Numbered from the stretch's first letter, positions 49,058 to 57,789 are shown. The stretch is 64,000 bases of DNA from Thermococcus gammatolerans EJ3 (GCF_000022365.1 NC_012804.1:1116001-1180000), one strand, 5' to 3'. A program made the numbers and translations. Notes: generated by a model from the letters alone, not told the origin.

Positions 49058-49954
49058 GTGAGGGTTCTCTTCACCTACATGGGAGCGCCGACGACACCCG
49101 ACGAAGTTGAGGACTTCATATTCCGCTTTCTCTACGACGTGAGGAAGGACATAGGACTCGACGTGCCGGGGGCCAGGGCGATAATCAGGGGCATAGCCAA
49201 GGCCCGCGCCCGGGCAGTCAGGGGCCACTACGCGGTTATGGGCGGAAGAAGCCCTCTTGTGGATTACATGCGAGAGATAGCCGAGCTGGTGAGTGAGAGA
49301 ACAGGTTATGAGATAACCCTCGGCATGTGCTATTCCAGACCTCTCCTTGAAGAACTGAGCGACGGCTTCGACCTCGTCTTTCCGCTCTACCACGTCTACT
49401 CCAGCTCGACGACCGAGAGGTGCCTGATTAAAATCAGAGAGCTCTTCGGTGAGAGACCCTACATCAGAGAGTGGTGGGGCAACGAGAGGTTCATAGCGTG
49501 GGTCAGGCACAACATCGAGAAGGGTTTGGCGGAGAGCGGTTTTGAGAACCCCCACGTCGTCCTGAGCGTCCACAGCCTGCCAAGGAAGGTCATCGAAGGG
49601 GGCGACCCCTACCTGAAAAGCCACACAGAGCTGGCGAAGAGGGTCATGAAGGCCTTCGACTTCGAGTGGGAGATGGCCTTCCAGAGCAGGTTCGGCAAAG
49701 GTGACTGGCTCGGGCCGGAGATTCCAGAAGTTCTGGAGAGACTTAAGGAGGAGGGCGTTGAGGAGGTCTTAGTTTACCCCCTCAGCTTCCTCGTTGAGAA
49801 CGTCGAGACGCTTTATGAGCTCGACGTTGAATACCGGAAAAAAGCCGAGGAGCTCGGGCTGAGGTTTTACCGGGCTAAGCTCGACCACAGGCACGATTAC
49901 CTTATCTCGGCGATAGCCCAAGAGCTTAGGAGGTGGGAAGATGGGAAGGCTTAG
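49058..49954 (+). CDS. hemH: Ferrochelatase (HemH/CpfC-like)
   Basis: Inserts Fe2+ into protoporphyrin IX or coproporphyrin III. The 298-residue product has N-terminal 'LFTYMGAPTTPDEVEDFIFRF', the catalytic His172 in 'VVLSVHSLP', 'GGDPYLKSHTELAKRV', 'FQSRFGKGDWLGP' and the catalytic Glu250 in 'VETLYELDVEY'. The residue equivalent to the second metal-path His (SEH in human) is Asn248. The GTG start at 49058 is preceded by GGAGGTGGAACC. It lies in the SQR operon beside cydAB, so heme for the oxidase is the likely purpose. Confidence 0.9.
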   Translation: MRVLFTYMGAPTTPDEVEDFIFRFLYDVRKDIGLDVPGARAIIRGIAKARARAVRGHYAVMGGRSPLVDYMREIAELVSERTGYEITLGMCYSRPLLEELSDGFDLVFPLYHVYSSSTTERCLIKIRELFGERPYIREWWGNERFIAWVRHNIEKGLAESGFENPHVVLSVHSLPRKVIEGGDPYLKSHTELAKRVMKAFDFEWEMAFQSRFGKGDWLGPEIPEVLERLKEEGVEEVLVYPLSFLVENVETLYELDVEYRKKAEELGLRFYRAKLDHRHDYLISAIAQELRRWEDGKA

Positions 49955-50270
49955 GGACGCTTTCATAGCCTACGTCTTCGGCTTCGTTGGGGGTATTCCC
50001 CTGCTCCTCATGAAGGACACGGACGAGCTGACAAAGCTTCATGCGGCCTACTCCAGCGTGGTGGGCTTCTTCTTCTGGATTGCCTTCATGGGAGCATGGC
50101 ACATGTACCCGGGTTATCCTGAGTTCGGCTGGTCGCTCTACGTCTTGGCCCTCTGGTACGTCTACGCGCTTTTCGGGGTCTGGAAGATGCTGAGGGGTAA
50201 GACCTACAGGATTCCCGGCGTCGAGGGACTGGCCAAAAAGCTCGTTAGAGTAATAGCCCCAGCCGTGTGA
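49941..50270 (+). CDS. Small membrane protein in the SQR operon (109 aa)
   Basis: About three to four hydrophobic helices (near 7-22, 36-55, 62-82) and a basic C-terminal tail; no named family, though layout resembles DUF4870-type proteins. It overlaps the ferrochelatase end by 14 bases with GGAGGTGGG upstream of ATG 49941. A role in heme or porphyrin handling is possible only from context. Confidence 0.7.
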   Translation: MGRLRDAFIAYVFGFVGGIPLLLMKDTDELTKLHAAYSSVVGFFFWIAFMGAWHMYPGYPEFGWSLYVLALWYVYALFGVWKMLRGKTYRIPGVEGLAKKLVRVIAPAV

Positions 50271-50279
50271 GGGGTGAAA

Positions 50280-51275
50280 ATGAGACGATCCATCGTCGCC
50301 CTGTTTTTCACCGTTATGCTCCTCTCGGGAGTGCCCGTTCTGGCGGATGAGTTCACCGAGGAGGGGAACGCCTTCATGGAGGACTTCATAAAGGCCATGA
50401 ACACCGGCAACTACTCCCTCATAGAGCCCCACCTGAGCGAGAGGCTCAGGAACGAGCTCGGGGAGAGGGAGTTTGCCCAGCTCAGGGGCTTCACGATGGA
50501 GAACTACGGCCGGTTGCTGTCCTTCAGCTTCGTCAACGAGAGTCGTGAAGGGGATATGGTGAAGCTGGAATACGAGGTCAAGGCGGAGAAAGGGGCCTTT
50601 CCGATCGCCTTAACCTATGAGAACGGCGAGCTCGTTGGAATCGGCCTAGGGGTAAGGGCAAAGCCAAATCCAGCGGGAATGGTCGCGATGATTCTCGGCA
50701 CTCTGCTCGTCCTGGGGGCGTTTTACTTCATCCAAAAGCCAGTTACTCCAGACCTCGTCCTCGGAGCTGGGATAGCGCTCGGTCTGTCGGTTCTCATCCC
50801 CTTCTACGGGATAATCTCGCTCGTCGTGGCGTACTCCACGCTCTCCCGCGCCCTGTTCACGGCCTTTACAACCGCCCTGACTGTCGAGGCCGTCAAGTTC
50901 TACTTCGCCCGCAACAGGGACGGCCTTTCCATAGGCCTCGGGCTCGGACTTGGCCAGTATGTCCTCCTCTCCATCGGCACCTTCGTGGCGACGAACTTCA
51001 TAATGCAACTACCCGTTTCCTTCACGGGGGCAACGTACTGGGCCTTCCTCTTCGCGCTAACGTTTACGGCTTTCCACGCGCTTTCGGCTGAGACGTATTC
51101 GAAGCTCCGCGACGGTAGGTTGCTCCTTCTCCTCGCATTCATCGAGGGGCTCGCGCTTGCGATGGAGTCGCTTTCGCGTCTCGGCCCTTCGCTGTTGCTT
51201 GTCTTACTGGGAATAGCGGTGGGACTCAGGCTCGGAGGTGTCATCGATGGAATCGCTGGACGAGAGGCTCGTTGA
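50280..51275 (+). CDS. Signal peptide, DUF3887-like domain and polytopic membrane protein (331 aa)
   Basis: The N-terminal signal (about 1-22, ending 'VPVLADE') leads a ~95-residue external domain ('AFMEDFIKAMNTGNYSLIEPHLSERLRNEL') like DUF3887/NTF2-type proteins. About seven or eight membrane helices follow from residue ~125 to the end, similar in layout to YhfC/PrsW-like proteins. No catalytic motif was identified. ATG 50280 follows GGGGTGAAA; its end overlaps the polyprenyl synthase start by 29 bases. Confidence 0.65.
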   Translation: MRRSIVALFFTVMLLSGVPVLADEFTEEGNAFMEDFIKAMNTGNYSLIEPHLSERLRNELGEREFAQLRGFTMENYGRLLSFSFVNESREGDMVKLEYEVKAEKGAFPIALTYENGELVGIGLGVRAKPNPAGMVAMILGTLLVLGAFYFIQKPVTPDLVLGAGIALGLSVLIPFYGIISLVVAYSTLSRALFTAFTTALTVEAVKFYFARNRDGLSIGLGLGLGQYVLLSIGTFVATNFIMQLPVSFTGATYWAFLFALTFTAFHALSAETYSKLRDGRLLLLLAFIEGLALAMESLSRLGPSLLLVLLGIAVGLRLGGVIDGIAGREAR

Positions 51276-52167
51276 AGCACTTGAGGGGAGCGTTGAGCTC
51301 GCGAAGAAAATCGGGGAGTACATAATCCGGAGCGGGGGGAAGAGGATAAGGCCGAGGATAACCCTGGCAGTTTCGAAAGGCCTCGGACTCGACGAGAACG
51401 ATGCCCTCGACCTCGCCTCGGCGATAGAGCTAATCCACACCGCCAGCTTAGTTCACGACGACGTCATTGATTTGGCGGAGAAGAGGAGGAACAACCCCAC
51501 CGTCGTCATGCGCTGGGGGCCCGAGCTTGCCGTCCTCAGCGGGGATTTTCTCTTCGTCCGCGCGCTGAGGATTATAGCCAAAAAGAAGGCCGCGATGGTG
51601 GACTACGTCGCCAAAGCCGTCGAGGACATGGTCAAGGGTGAAATCCTTCAGGAAGCCGTGCGCGGGAGCGTCCATCTCGACCTCGACACGTACTACGAGA
51701 TAATAGACAGGAAGACAGGAAAGCTTTTCGGAGCCGCCTTTGCGCTTCCCGCCTACTACCTCGAAAAGCCCTACTGGATGGAGCTCGACAAAGCCGGAAC
51801 GCTCGTCGGAAGGGCGTTCCAGATAGTTGACGACGTTCTCGATTACTTCCCCGGAACCGGAAAGGACCGCTTCAAGGATTTGCTCAACGGAAAGGCGACC
51901 CTCCCGCTGATCCTCTACACCGAGCGCTACGGCTCTTCATTCGTCGAAAAGATTCTTAAGAACCCGAGCGAAGAGAACCTGCTCAATCTCTTTGAGAGGA
52001 TGATGAATGCTGGTGTGTTCGAGGAATCTCTAAAAATAGCCAGGGGATACGTGGACGGGGCTCTGAAGCTCATTGGAGACCTGCCCTTCGATGGGAGCGA
52101 GGTTGTGAGGCTTGTTTCCGGATACTTTGAGGGGGTCTTCAAAAGGGTCAGGACTTCAGGTAGTTAG
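51247..52167 (+). CDS. Polyprenyl diphosphate synthase, probably long-chain
   Basis: Type E prenyl synthase of 306 residues with the two Asp-rich motifs 'LVHDDVIDLAEKRRNNPTV' and 'QIVDDVLDYF', plus 'GGKRIRPRITL'. In this family the fifth residue before the first Asp motif controls length: aromatic residues give C15-C20, Ala gives long chains. Here the stretch is 'HTASLVHDDVID', with Ala at that place, as in hepta- and octaprenyl synthases. That fits a quinone side chain rather than C20 lipid synthesis. ATG 51247 follows GGAGGTG. Confidence 0.9.
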   Translation: MESLDERLVEALEGSVELAKKIGEYIIRSGGKRIRPRITLAVSKGLGLDENDALDLASAIELIHTASLVHDDVIDLAEKRRNNPTVVMRWGPELAVLSGDFLFVRALRIIAKKKAAMVDYVAKAVEDMVKGEILQEAVRGSVHLDLDTYYEIIDRKTGKLFGAAFALPAYYLEKPYWMELDKAGTLVGRAFQIVDDVLDYFPGTGKDRFKDLLNGKATLPLILYTERYGSSFVEKILKNPSEENLLNLFERMMNAGVFEESLKIARGYVDGALKLIGDLPFDGSEVVRLVSGYFEGVFKRVRTSGS

Positions 52168-52220
52168 TCTATCATGTTTCACAAAAATGTACATTTGGCT
52201 AAATTCCTTTCGGGAATAAA

Positions 52221-52237
52221 CGAAAAGCTTTAAAAAG
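52221..52237 (+). promoter_or_regulatory. BRE/TATA of the Mrp antiporter operon
   Basis: CGAAAAG followed by CTTTAAAAAGG is a strong Thermococcales BRE/TATA pair. Transcription should start near 52257, about 30 nt ahead of ATG 52286; a leaderless start at ATG 52256 cannot be excluded. Confidence 0.55.
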
Positions 52238-52285
52238 GTTCGTTAGACAAACCGAATGGATTTTAATCCGACTGGGGGGTCAGTC

Positions 52286-53773
52286 ATGATTGGCCTTCTC
52301 GCGACCTTAGCGTTCACGGTCCCGCTCATCGGTGGGTTAATCCTCTTCAGGCTCGACGAGAGAAAAGCAGACGTGGTAATGCTAGCTTCATTCATAACGG
52401 CGATGCTCCTCCAGCTCGGCGTTGCAGTCATTTATCTCCTCGACCACGAGGAGCTGATTCACATCGCCTACCTCAAGAGCACCCAGTTCGGCGAGGTCTA
52501 TGGTATAATAATCGACCCCATGAGCGTTCTAATCGGAACGGTCGTTGCAGTTGCTGGCTTCATATTCATGTTCTACGGCGTCGAGTACATGAGCGAAAGA
52601 AACGTCGGCCATCCCGGAGGAAAGGGAAGGGGCCTCTTCTACGCCTGGATGACGCTCTTTGAAGGTGCCACCCTCGGCTTCATATACTCCTCGACCTTCC
52701 TCGGCCTGCTCATCTTCTTCGAGCTGATGGGTTTGGCATGCTGGGGCGTCGTGAGCTTCTACAACACTCCCGCAGGCAGGAGGGCCGGCTTCAAGGCCTT
52801 CATAATCCCGAACGTGGGAGCTATGATAGGCTTTTACACGGCAATCTACATCGGCCTCACCCAGCTCCACGATTTAAGTCTGTTCTCGCTCCCGAAGGTC
52901 TCACCGGAGGTTAAGCCCTGGCTGTTCCTGGCTCTTCTCATAGCGGGATACACCAAGAGCGCCCAGTTCCCGACTTACTCGTGGATTCCGGACGCGATGG
53001 AGGCGCCGACTCCAGCGAGCGCTTTCCTTCACGGCGCGGCGATGGTTGAGATGGGCGTCTACCTCGTCGCGAGGGTTATCCAGTTCATAGGGCCCTTGCC
53101 AGTCTGGATTTTCTACTTCATGGCCGTAATGGTCTCGCTCACGCTCCTAATCCCGATACTCAACTACCCCGTCCAGAAGGACGCGAAGAGACTGCTCGCT
53201 TACTCGACTGTGGCAGAGGCGGGAATAATGTTCGTTGGCCTGACCTACGCCGTCCTCGGCCTTACTGGCAAAGCACCGGGCTTCGACGTCGGCCTCAAAG
53301 CCGCGATGTTCCAGCTGACAACTCACGCCTTCGTCAAGGGCCTGGCCTTCCTCACCGCTGGAACCTTCACGTACTCCCTCGGAACCCTTGACCTGAGGCA
53401 GATAAGTGGCCTCAGGAAACTCCTGCCGGTAAACGGCCTCGCTTGGACGGTGGCACTCCTCGGTTTAGCGGGCCTACCTCCTATGGGAATAGCATTCAGC
53501 AAGGCGGAACTGCTGACTAACCTGAGCCTTGTCAGGGTCTCCGCTCTGGCCTGGCTTCCGATACTGATGGTGCTGGCGGATTCGGCAGTCTTCCTCTGGG
53601 TCGGCCTCAAGTGGATAACGAGGAACGTCTTCGGCAGGCCAAAAGCAGTTAGGGCCCCAACCCACCCGATAATAACCGCGTCGCTCGTGACCCTCATCGT
53701 CCTGACGCTGGTCTCGGCTTACCTCGCCTATCCACTCGTTGAGGAGATAACCTTCTACGGGGTGATACCATGA
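52286..53773 (+). CDS. NuoL/MrpA-D-like antiporter subunit 1 of the Mrp operon
   Basis: A 495-residue ion-translocating subunit with about 14 helices. The charged residues of active antiporter modules are present: Glu in 'LIFFELMGLACWG', Lys in 'AGYTKSAQFPTYSWIPDAMEAPTPASAFLHGA' and Lys in 'TTHAFVKGLAFL'. It heads a nine-gene operon (D-like, second D-like, F, G, MbhD-like, B, C, E, D). ATG 52286 follows GGGGGGTC; its stop overlaps the next gene as ATGA. Confidence 0.88.
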   Translation: MIGLLATLAFTVPLIGGLILFRLDERKADVVMLASFITAMLLQLGVAVIYLLDHEELIHIAYLKSTQFGEVYGIIIDPMSVLIGTVVAVAGFIFMFYGVEYMSERNVGHPGGKGRGLFYAWMTLFEGATLGFIYSSTFLGLLIFFELMGLACWGVVSFYNTPAGRRAGFKAFIIPNVGAMIGFYTAIYIGLTQLHDLSLFSLPKVSPEVKPWLFLALLIAGYTKSAQFPTYSWIPDAMEAPTPASAFLHGAAMVEMGVYLVARVIQFIGPLPVWIFYFMAVMVSLTLLIPILNYPVQKDAKRLLAYSTVAEAGIMFVGLTYAVLGLTGKAPGFDVGLKAAMFQLTTHAFVKGLAFLTAGTFTYSLGTLDLRQISGLRKLLPVNGLAWTVALLGLAGLPPMGIAFSKAELLTNLSLVRVSALAWLPILMVLADSAVFLWVGLKWITRNVFGRPKAVRAPTHPIITASLVTLIVLTLVSAYLAYPLVEEITFYGVIP

Positions 53774-55656
53774 GCCTCTACTTCCTGGAGCTGGCCCTCG
53801 GACTGCTCTTCATCGCTTCGCTCGTCGGCCTCGCCTCGGGAAGGCGCGCCTACTACGTAACCCTCCTCGCGTCCTTCCCGCTCCTCGTGAGTGCGGTTGA
53901 GGGCTTAAACGGCATCTCGGGCGAGATAATTCCCTTCCTCCCGACGACGGTTAGAGTGGACTCCATCTCGGCCCTTTTCCTGCTCGTCACAGCTTTCATA
54001 ACGCTGGCCCTCTCGCTCTACCTGCTCTCCTATGGGGTAAAGGGCAACGAGAAGTTCATGGCTATGGCAACCAACATGGCACTCCTATCTGTTGTCCTGT
54101 TCCTCGTAACTGACAATCTCGAAAGACTTACCCTCGCCTACGAGCTCTTCGCGGTGTTTACCGCCGCCATGGTGCTCGCCTCTGAAACGAGGGGCTCAAG
54201 GAAGGCCACCTGGCGCTACCTCGTACTCACTCAGGTCTTCGGTATAATCCCACTCCTGATGGCGACCGGCTTGGCTTACGGTGCAGTTGGAGATTTACAC
54301 CACCTGACCTTTCACGGCCTTCGCGAGGACTTAGAGAACCTTCCTGTGAAACCTGTGTTCCTCCTCGTCCTCTTCCTCTCGGCCTCACTCGTCAGGAGCG
54401 GGGCGTTCCCCTTCCACGTCTGGGTTCCGAGGGTCTACCGCTCGCTCCCGAGCCCCTTTGTTCCGGTCTTCCTCCTCGGCGAGATCCTCGGGGTTTACAT
54501 GCTCCTCAGGGTTGTCCACTTCGTCCTCCCCGCTGGAGAAGCCTTCGGCTACACAGTTGCATTCCTCGGGACCGTAACGGCCTTCGCGACGCTCTACTCC
54601 TTCAGGGAAATCAGGCTCAAGCGTAAGTTCGCGTACCACAGCGTCATGGACGTTGGAATAGCCTACTTCGCCCTCGGTAGCTCCCTCGTTCTCAAAGGAA
54701 GTTTCCTCGGAACCGTTGCCCTCCTCGGAGCTTTGCTCCACCTCCTCTACCAGACCCTCTACAAGAGCGCCTTCTTCTTTGGCCTCGGCGCGATAGAGCA
54801 CTACGGTGAGGAGCCGAACATCTGCTCCATGAGGAAGCTCTTGAAGGGTCACGTCATAGCGCTCCTCGTTACCCTCTCCGTTTTTTCAATGGCGGGAGTT
54901 CCGCCGCTTTCAGCCTTCGTGAGCAAGTGGCTCATCTACACGGCTTCAATGGGCACGACCAACGTCCTCCTCTGGCTGATGGTTGTCACGGTGGCCTTCC
55001 TTGGGATATTTCCTCTGGCGTCAATAGTCCAGGTCAGAAGGATAAACAGGCTCATATGCAAGCGCGAGGTTGAGAGGGAAGAGGTTCCCTTCCTGATAAG
55101 GGCAGTCACCGGAACGGTCTCGCTCGTGAGCTTTCTCGTGGCCGTGTTCCCGTTTATCCTGCTCCCCTGGCTGACGGGTTCGCTCGAAGAACTCGGCTAC
55201 CCCCTGCCCGAGAGTGCATCCCATCTCTTCCTCGGAAGTCCGGGCTCTTTCATAGCACTCATCACGCTCGTGACAATGACTTTCATCGGCTGGAAAATCG
55301 GAAAGATGCCAACCGAGCGCGTCAGCGAGCTACTCCTTATCTTCTACAACATGGGCGACATCCTCAGATTCACGGCCGACTACTTCCTCTCGGTGGGCAA
55401 GGACTTTTACCTCAAACGCATACTCCCCATCATAAAGGTCGTTCCAAGGCACGAGGTGCCCATTATCAAGGACTACGACGACGCGCTAGATTATCCGGTG
55501 AGGCACCTCGACGAGGCCATGTTCATGCCCCTCATAAGGGCCGTTGAGAGGCTTGCTCGCTGGGGCAGGAGCAGAAACCCCGACATGAACGCGCTCATGG
55601 GTGGCTTTGCCATAGCTATGGCCATCCTGATAATCCTCCTGGGGGTGTTCGCATGA
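53770..55656 (+). CDS. NuoL/HyfB-like antiporter subunit 2 of the Mrp operon (628 aa)
   Basis: A ~14-helix antiporter-like subunit with a C-terminal extension (from ~500) containing a lateral amphipathic region and a last helix. The conserved Lys of the KSAxxPxHxWLP motif is Arg here ('LVRSGAFPFHVWVPRVYRSL'), while the TM5 Glu ('TLAYELFAVFTAAM') and a later Lys ('QTLYKSAFFFGLGAIEH') are kept. It may be altered in ion pathway. Coupled to its neighbours by ATGA at both ends. Confidence 0.87.
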   Translation: MSLYFLELALGLLFIASLVGLASGRRAYYVTLLASFPLLVSAVEGLNGISGEIIPFLPTTVRVDSISALFLLVTAFITLALSLYLLSYGVKGNEKFMAMATNMALLSVVLFLVTDNLERLTLAYELFAVFTAAMVLASETRGSRKATWRYLVLTQVFGIIPLLMATGLAYGAVGDLHHLTFHGLREDLENLPVKPVFLLVLFLSASLVRSGAFPFHVWVPRVYRSLPSPFVPVFLLGEILGVYMLLRVVHFVLPAGEAFGYTVAFLGTVTAFATLYSFREIRLKRKFAYHSVMDVGIAYFALGSSLVLKGSFLGTVALLGALLHLLYQTLYKSAFFFGLGAIEHYGEEPNICSMRKLLKGHVIALLVTLSVFSMAGVPPLSAFVSKWLIYTASMGTTNVLLWLMVVTVAFLGIFPLASIVQVRRINRLICKREVEREEVPFLIRAVTGTVSLVSFLVAVFPFILLPWLTGSLEELGYPLPESASHLFLGSPGSFIALITLVTMTFIGWKIGKMPTERVSELLLIFYNMGDILRFTADYFLSVGKDFYLKRILPIIKVVPRHEVPIIKDYDDALDYPVRHLDEAMFMPLIRAVERLARWGRSRNPDMNALMGGFAIAMAILIILLGVFA

Positions 55657-55937
55657 ACTTTGAGGCCGTGTTCCTGGACGTCCTTTACTTCGCGGCCGTC
55701 ATCTACACGCTCGCTTTCGTCCTGTACGGAATTCGAGCCATTAAAGGACCAACGACCGCTGATATTATCCTCGCGGTGGACTGCCTCTCCTTCGACATGG
55801 CGGCGTTCATGGTTGTGCTGGGAATCTACTTCAAGTCCATAATGCTCGCGAGCGGTGCGATAATCCTCGCCCTGTGGGCCTTCATGCTGGACATCTACTA
55901 CACCAAGTACGTCCTCTACGGGGAGGTGGAGGTATGA
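55653..55937 (+). CDS. mnhF: Na+/H+ antiporter subunit MnhF/MrpF
   Basis: A 94-residue, three-helix protein with the MrpF signature 'AIKGPTTADIILAVDCLSFD'. It is a small structural subunit of the Mrp complex. Both junctions overlap neighbours by ATGA. Confidence 0.92.
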   Translation: MNFEAVFLDVLYFAAVIYTLAFVLYGIRAIKGPTTADIILAVDCLSFDMAAFMVVLGIYFKSIMLASGAIILALWAFMLDIYYTKYVLYGEVEV

Positions 55938-56392
55938 TTATCGAGGACGTCATCTTCGTCATCGGCTCGGTCGCGATACTAATCGGGGCCATCTACGACC
56001 TCATAGCGGCCATAGGCCTGCTCAGGTTTAAGGACTTCTACATGAGAACCCACGCAGCCACCGTTGGGACGATTGGAGGGGCTGTGTTACCCGTCTTTGG
56101 TGCGGGACTGGTGGCTCTCGTCTATCACCCCCTCGGCTCCCAGAGGTTCTTCATGGCGGGGATAGCGTTCACCGTTGGAGTTTTAATCCTCCTGATAGCA
56201 CCGACGGGAACACACTCGATAGTCTCGGCCGTCTATTTCGGAAGAGTCGGAAAGAAGCCGCCCTTAGTGGTTGACCAGCTCGAGGAGGACCTGCCGAAGA
56301 GGGAGGACGTTGCGGAGCTCGTCCGCGAGCATGAGGAGTTGCCCGGTGAGGAAGAAGAGCCAAAATTCACATTCAGGAGGCTGGTGAGATGA
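55934..56392 (+). CDS. mnhG: Na+/H+ antiporter subunit MnhG/MrpG
   Basis: Three membrane helices with the MrpG pattern 'GLLRFKDFYMRTHAATVGTIGG' and 'VGVLILLIAPTGTHSIVSAVYFG', then an acidic cytosolic tail of ~50 residues, longer than usual. ATG 55934 overlaps the mnhF stop (ATGA). Confidence 0.92.
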   Translation: MIIEDVIFVIGSVAILIGAIYDLIAAIGLLRFKDFYMRTHAATVGTIGGAVLPVFGAGLVALVYHPLGSQRFFMAGIAFTVGVLILLIAPTGTHSIVSAVYFGRVGKKPPLVVDQLEEDLPKREDVAELVREHEELPGEEEEPKFTFRRLVR

Positions 56393-56646
56393 TTGAGCTC
56401 CACCTGATAATCCTCGCGATAGTCGTTTCATTCGGCTTCGTCTTCAGCTACCTGGCAATGAAGGAGCACGACCTGCTCAAGGCCCTGGCTTTAAGCTCCG
56501 TCCAGTCAACCTTCTTCGCCCTCGGCTTCTACATCCTTGCGGCCCCTGACATAGTGCTGGCTTACCTCGCCATAGCGGTTGGAGCCTATACAGCCCTCGT
56601 AATCCTCGCCATAAGCAAAACGGAGCGCTACGAGGTGGGAGAATGA
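56389..56646 (+). CDS. MbhD/DUF4040-like subunit of the Mrp complex
   Basis: An 85-residue, three-helix protein ('ALALSSVQSTFFALGFYILAAPDIVLAYLAIAVGAYTALVILAI') matching the DUF4040/MbhD unit that in bacterial Mrp is the C-terminal part of MrpA. Here it is a separate gene as in archaeal Mbh and Mbs complexes. Overlaps both neighbours. Confidence 0.88.
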   Translation: MIELHLIILAIVVSFGFVFSYLAMKEHDLLKALALSSVQSTFFALGFYILAAPDIVLAYLAIAVGAYTALVILAISKTERYEVGE

Positions 56647-57410
56647 AGAGGGACGTTATCGTTGCCGTCTCGTTCCTGCTCGCGTTCCTGTTCATAGCCT
56701 ACGCCGTAGCCGTAAAAAATGTCCTCGGCCTTGGAGGAGTCGAGCTCAGGCCCCTCGGCGAGTTCTACCTGAGCCACTCCTTCGCCCACGAGGGCCTGAC
56801 CAGCCACAGCCCAGAGGTGGTTACGGCGATAGTGTGGAATTACAGGGGCTTCGATACCCTCTTCGAGACCTTCGTCTTCTTCCTCGCGATTATGGGAGCC
56901 TTCAGCGTGCTGAGACTAACGGACGAGCAGGAGAAGCTCGTGAAGGAGCTCGAGGCGAGGGAACCACACAGGCATATGGATTTAATCGTCAGGGCGATAA
57001 CGAAGCTCGTCGTGATAATGATAATCGCCATTTCGGCCTCGATAGCGCTCCACGGGCATCTAACGCCAGGAGGCGGCTTCCAAGGCGGTTCGGCAATGGC
57101 GGTCGCTTCATTGCTCCTCTTCGCGGCCTTCTCCAAGTTCACCCTCGAGAGGAAGGGCCTCACGGTGAAGCACACGGTCTCAGCCTATGCCCTCGGCCTG
57201 ACCTTAATCCTCGCAACGGTTCTCGCCCCAGTCTTCCTCTACGGCGGTAAGGTGCTCGAAATAAACCTCCTGCCTGGCGAGATGGGCCTCTTCAACCTCG
57301 ACGTCGGTGAGTACCTGGCGGTGACCTTCGGCTTCCTTACTGTGTTCCTCGTGCTCGGCGTTTCGGAGTGGATATTCAAGACCGTCCTCAGGGGGGAGGT
57401 GGATGATTGA
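56643..57410 (+). CDS. mnhB: Na+/H+ antiporter subunit MnhB with MbhE-like N-terminus
   Basis: The 255-residue product joins an N-terminal MbhE-like part (about 1-105, with two helices and 'EVVTAIVWNYRGFDTLFETFVFF') to an MnhB domain (about 110-250, 'HGHLTPGGGFQGGSAMA' signature). In many archaea these are two genes, so this is a fused form. Overlaps neighbours at both ends. Confidence 0.9.
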   Translation: MKRDVIVAVSFLLAFLFIAYAVAVKNVLGLGGVELRPLGEFYLSHSFAHEGLTSHSPEVVTAIVWNYRGFDTLFETFVFFLAIMGAFSVLRLTDEQEKLVKELEAREPHRHMDLIVRAITKLVVIMIIAISASIALHGHLTPGGGFQGGSAMAVASLLLFAAFSKFTLERKGLTVKHTVSAYALGLTLILATVLAPVFLYGGKVLEINLLPGEMGLFNLDVGEYLAVTFGFLTVFLVLGVSEWIFKTVLRGEVDD

Positions 57411-57789
57411 CCTTCTCCTGGCTTACATCACGCTGACGCTCTTCGGCATGGTACTCCTCGGAATCTATGGAGTCGTCACCCGCTCCAACCTGATTAAGAA
57501 AATCATCATGCTCAACATCTTGGGCGACGCGGTGAACATGCTCTTCATCCTGATCGGCTACCGCATCGTTTTCCCCGTATTCCCGTCCATCTATGAGGAA
57601 CACATAACTTTCGAGGAGTTCCTCAGCAGGGCAGTTGATCCTACCCCACAGGCGCTTGTTCTGACGGCGATAGTCATTGGGATGGCGATGAACATCCTGC
57701 TCGCCACATACGCGATACAGTTCTACCGCCTCCACGGGACGGTCGATGCAAGGGACATGGCCGAGATAATAGGGGGTGAGAGCGAATGA
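57403..57789 (+). CDS. mnhC: Na+/H+ antiporter subunit MnhC (NuoK-like)
   Basis: A 128-residue, three-helix NuoK homologue with 'LFGMVLLGIYGVVTRSNLIKKIIMLNILGDAVNMLFILIGY' and 'VDPTPQALVLTAIVIGMAMNILLATYAIQFYR', the MrpC signature. The insertion between helices 2 and 3 is a little longer than in bacteria. ATGA overlap with mnhE. Confidence 0.92.
   Translation: MIDLLLAYITLTLFGMVLLGIYGVVTRSNLIKKIIMLNILGDAVNMLFILIGYRIVFPVFPSIYEEHITFEEFLSRAVDPTPQALVLTAIVIGMAMNILLATYAIQFYRLHGTVDARDMAEIIGGESE

Noticed and set aside
44477-52167. cyd/SQR/ferrochelatase region as contamination or a recent foreign insert
   Set aside because: Base composition, GGTG-type ribosome sites, TATA/BRE promoters and operon style match the rest of the window, and no integrase, tRNA boundary or repeat flanks it. 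Older transfer remains possible.
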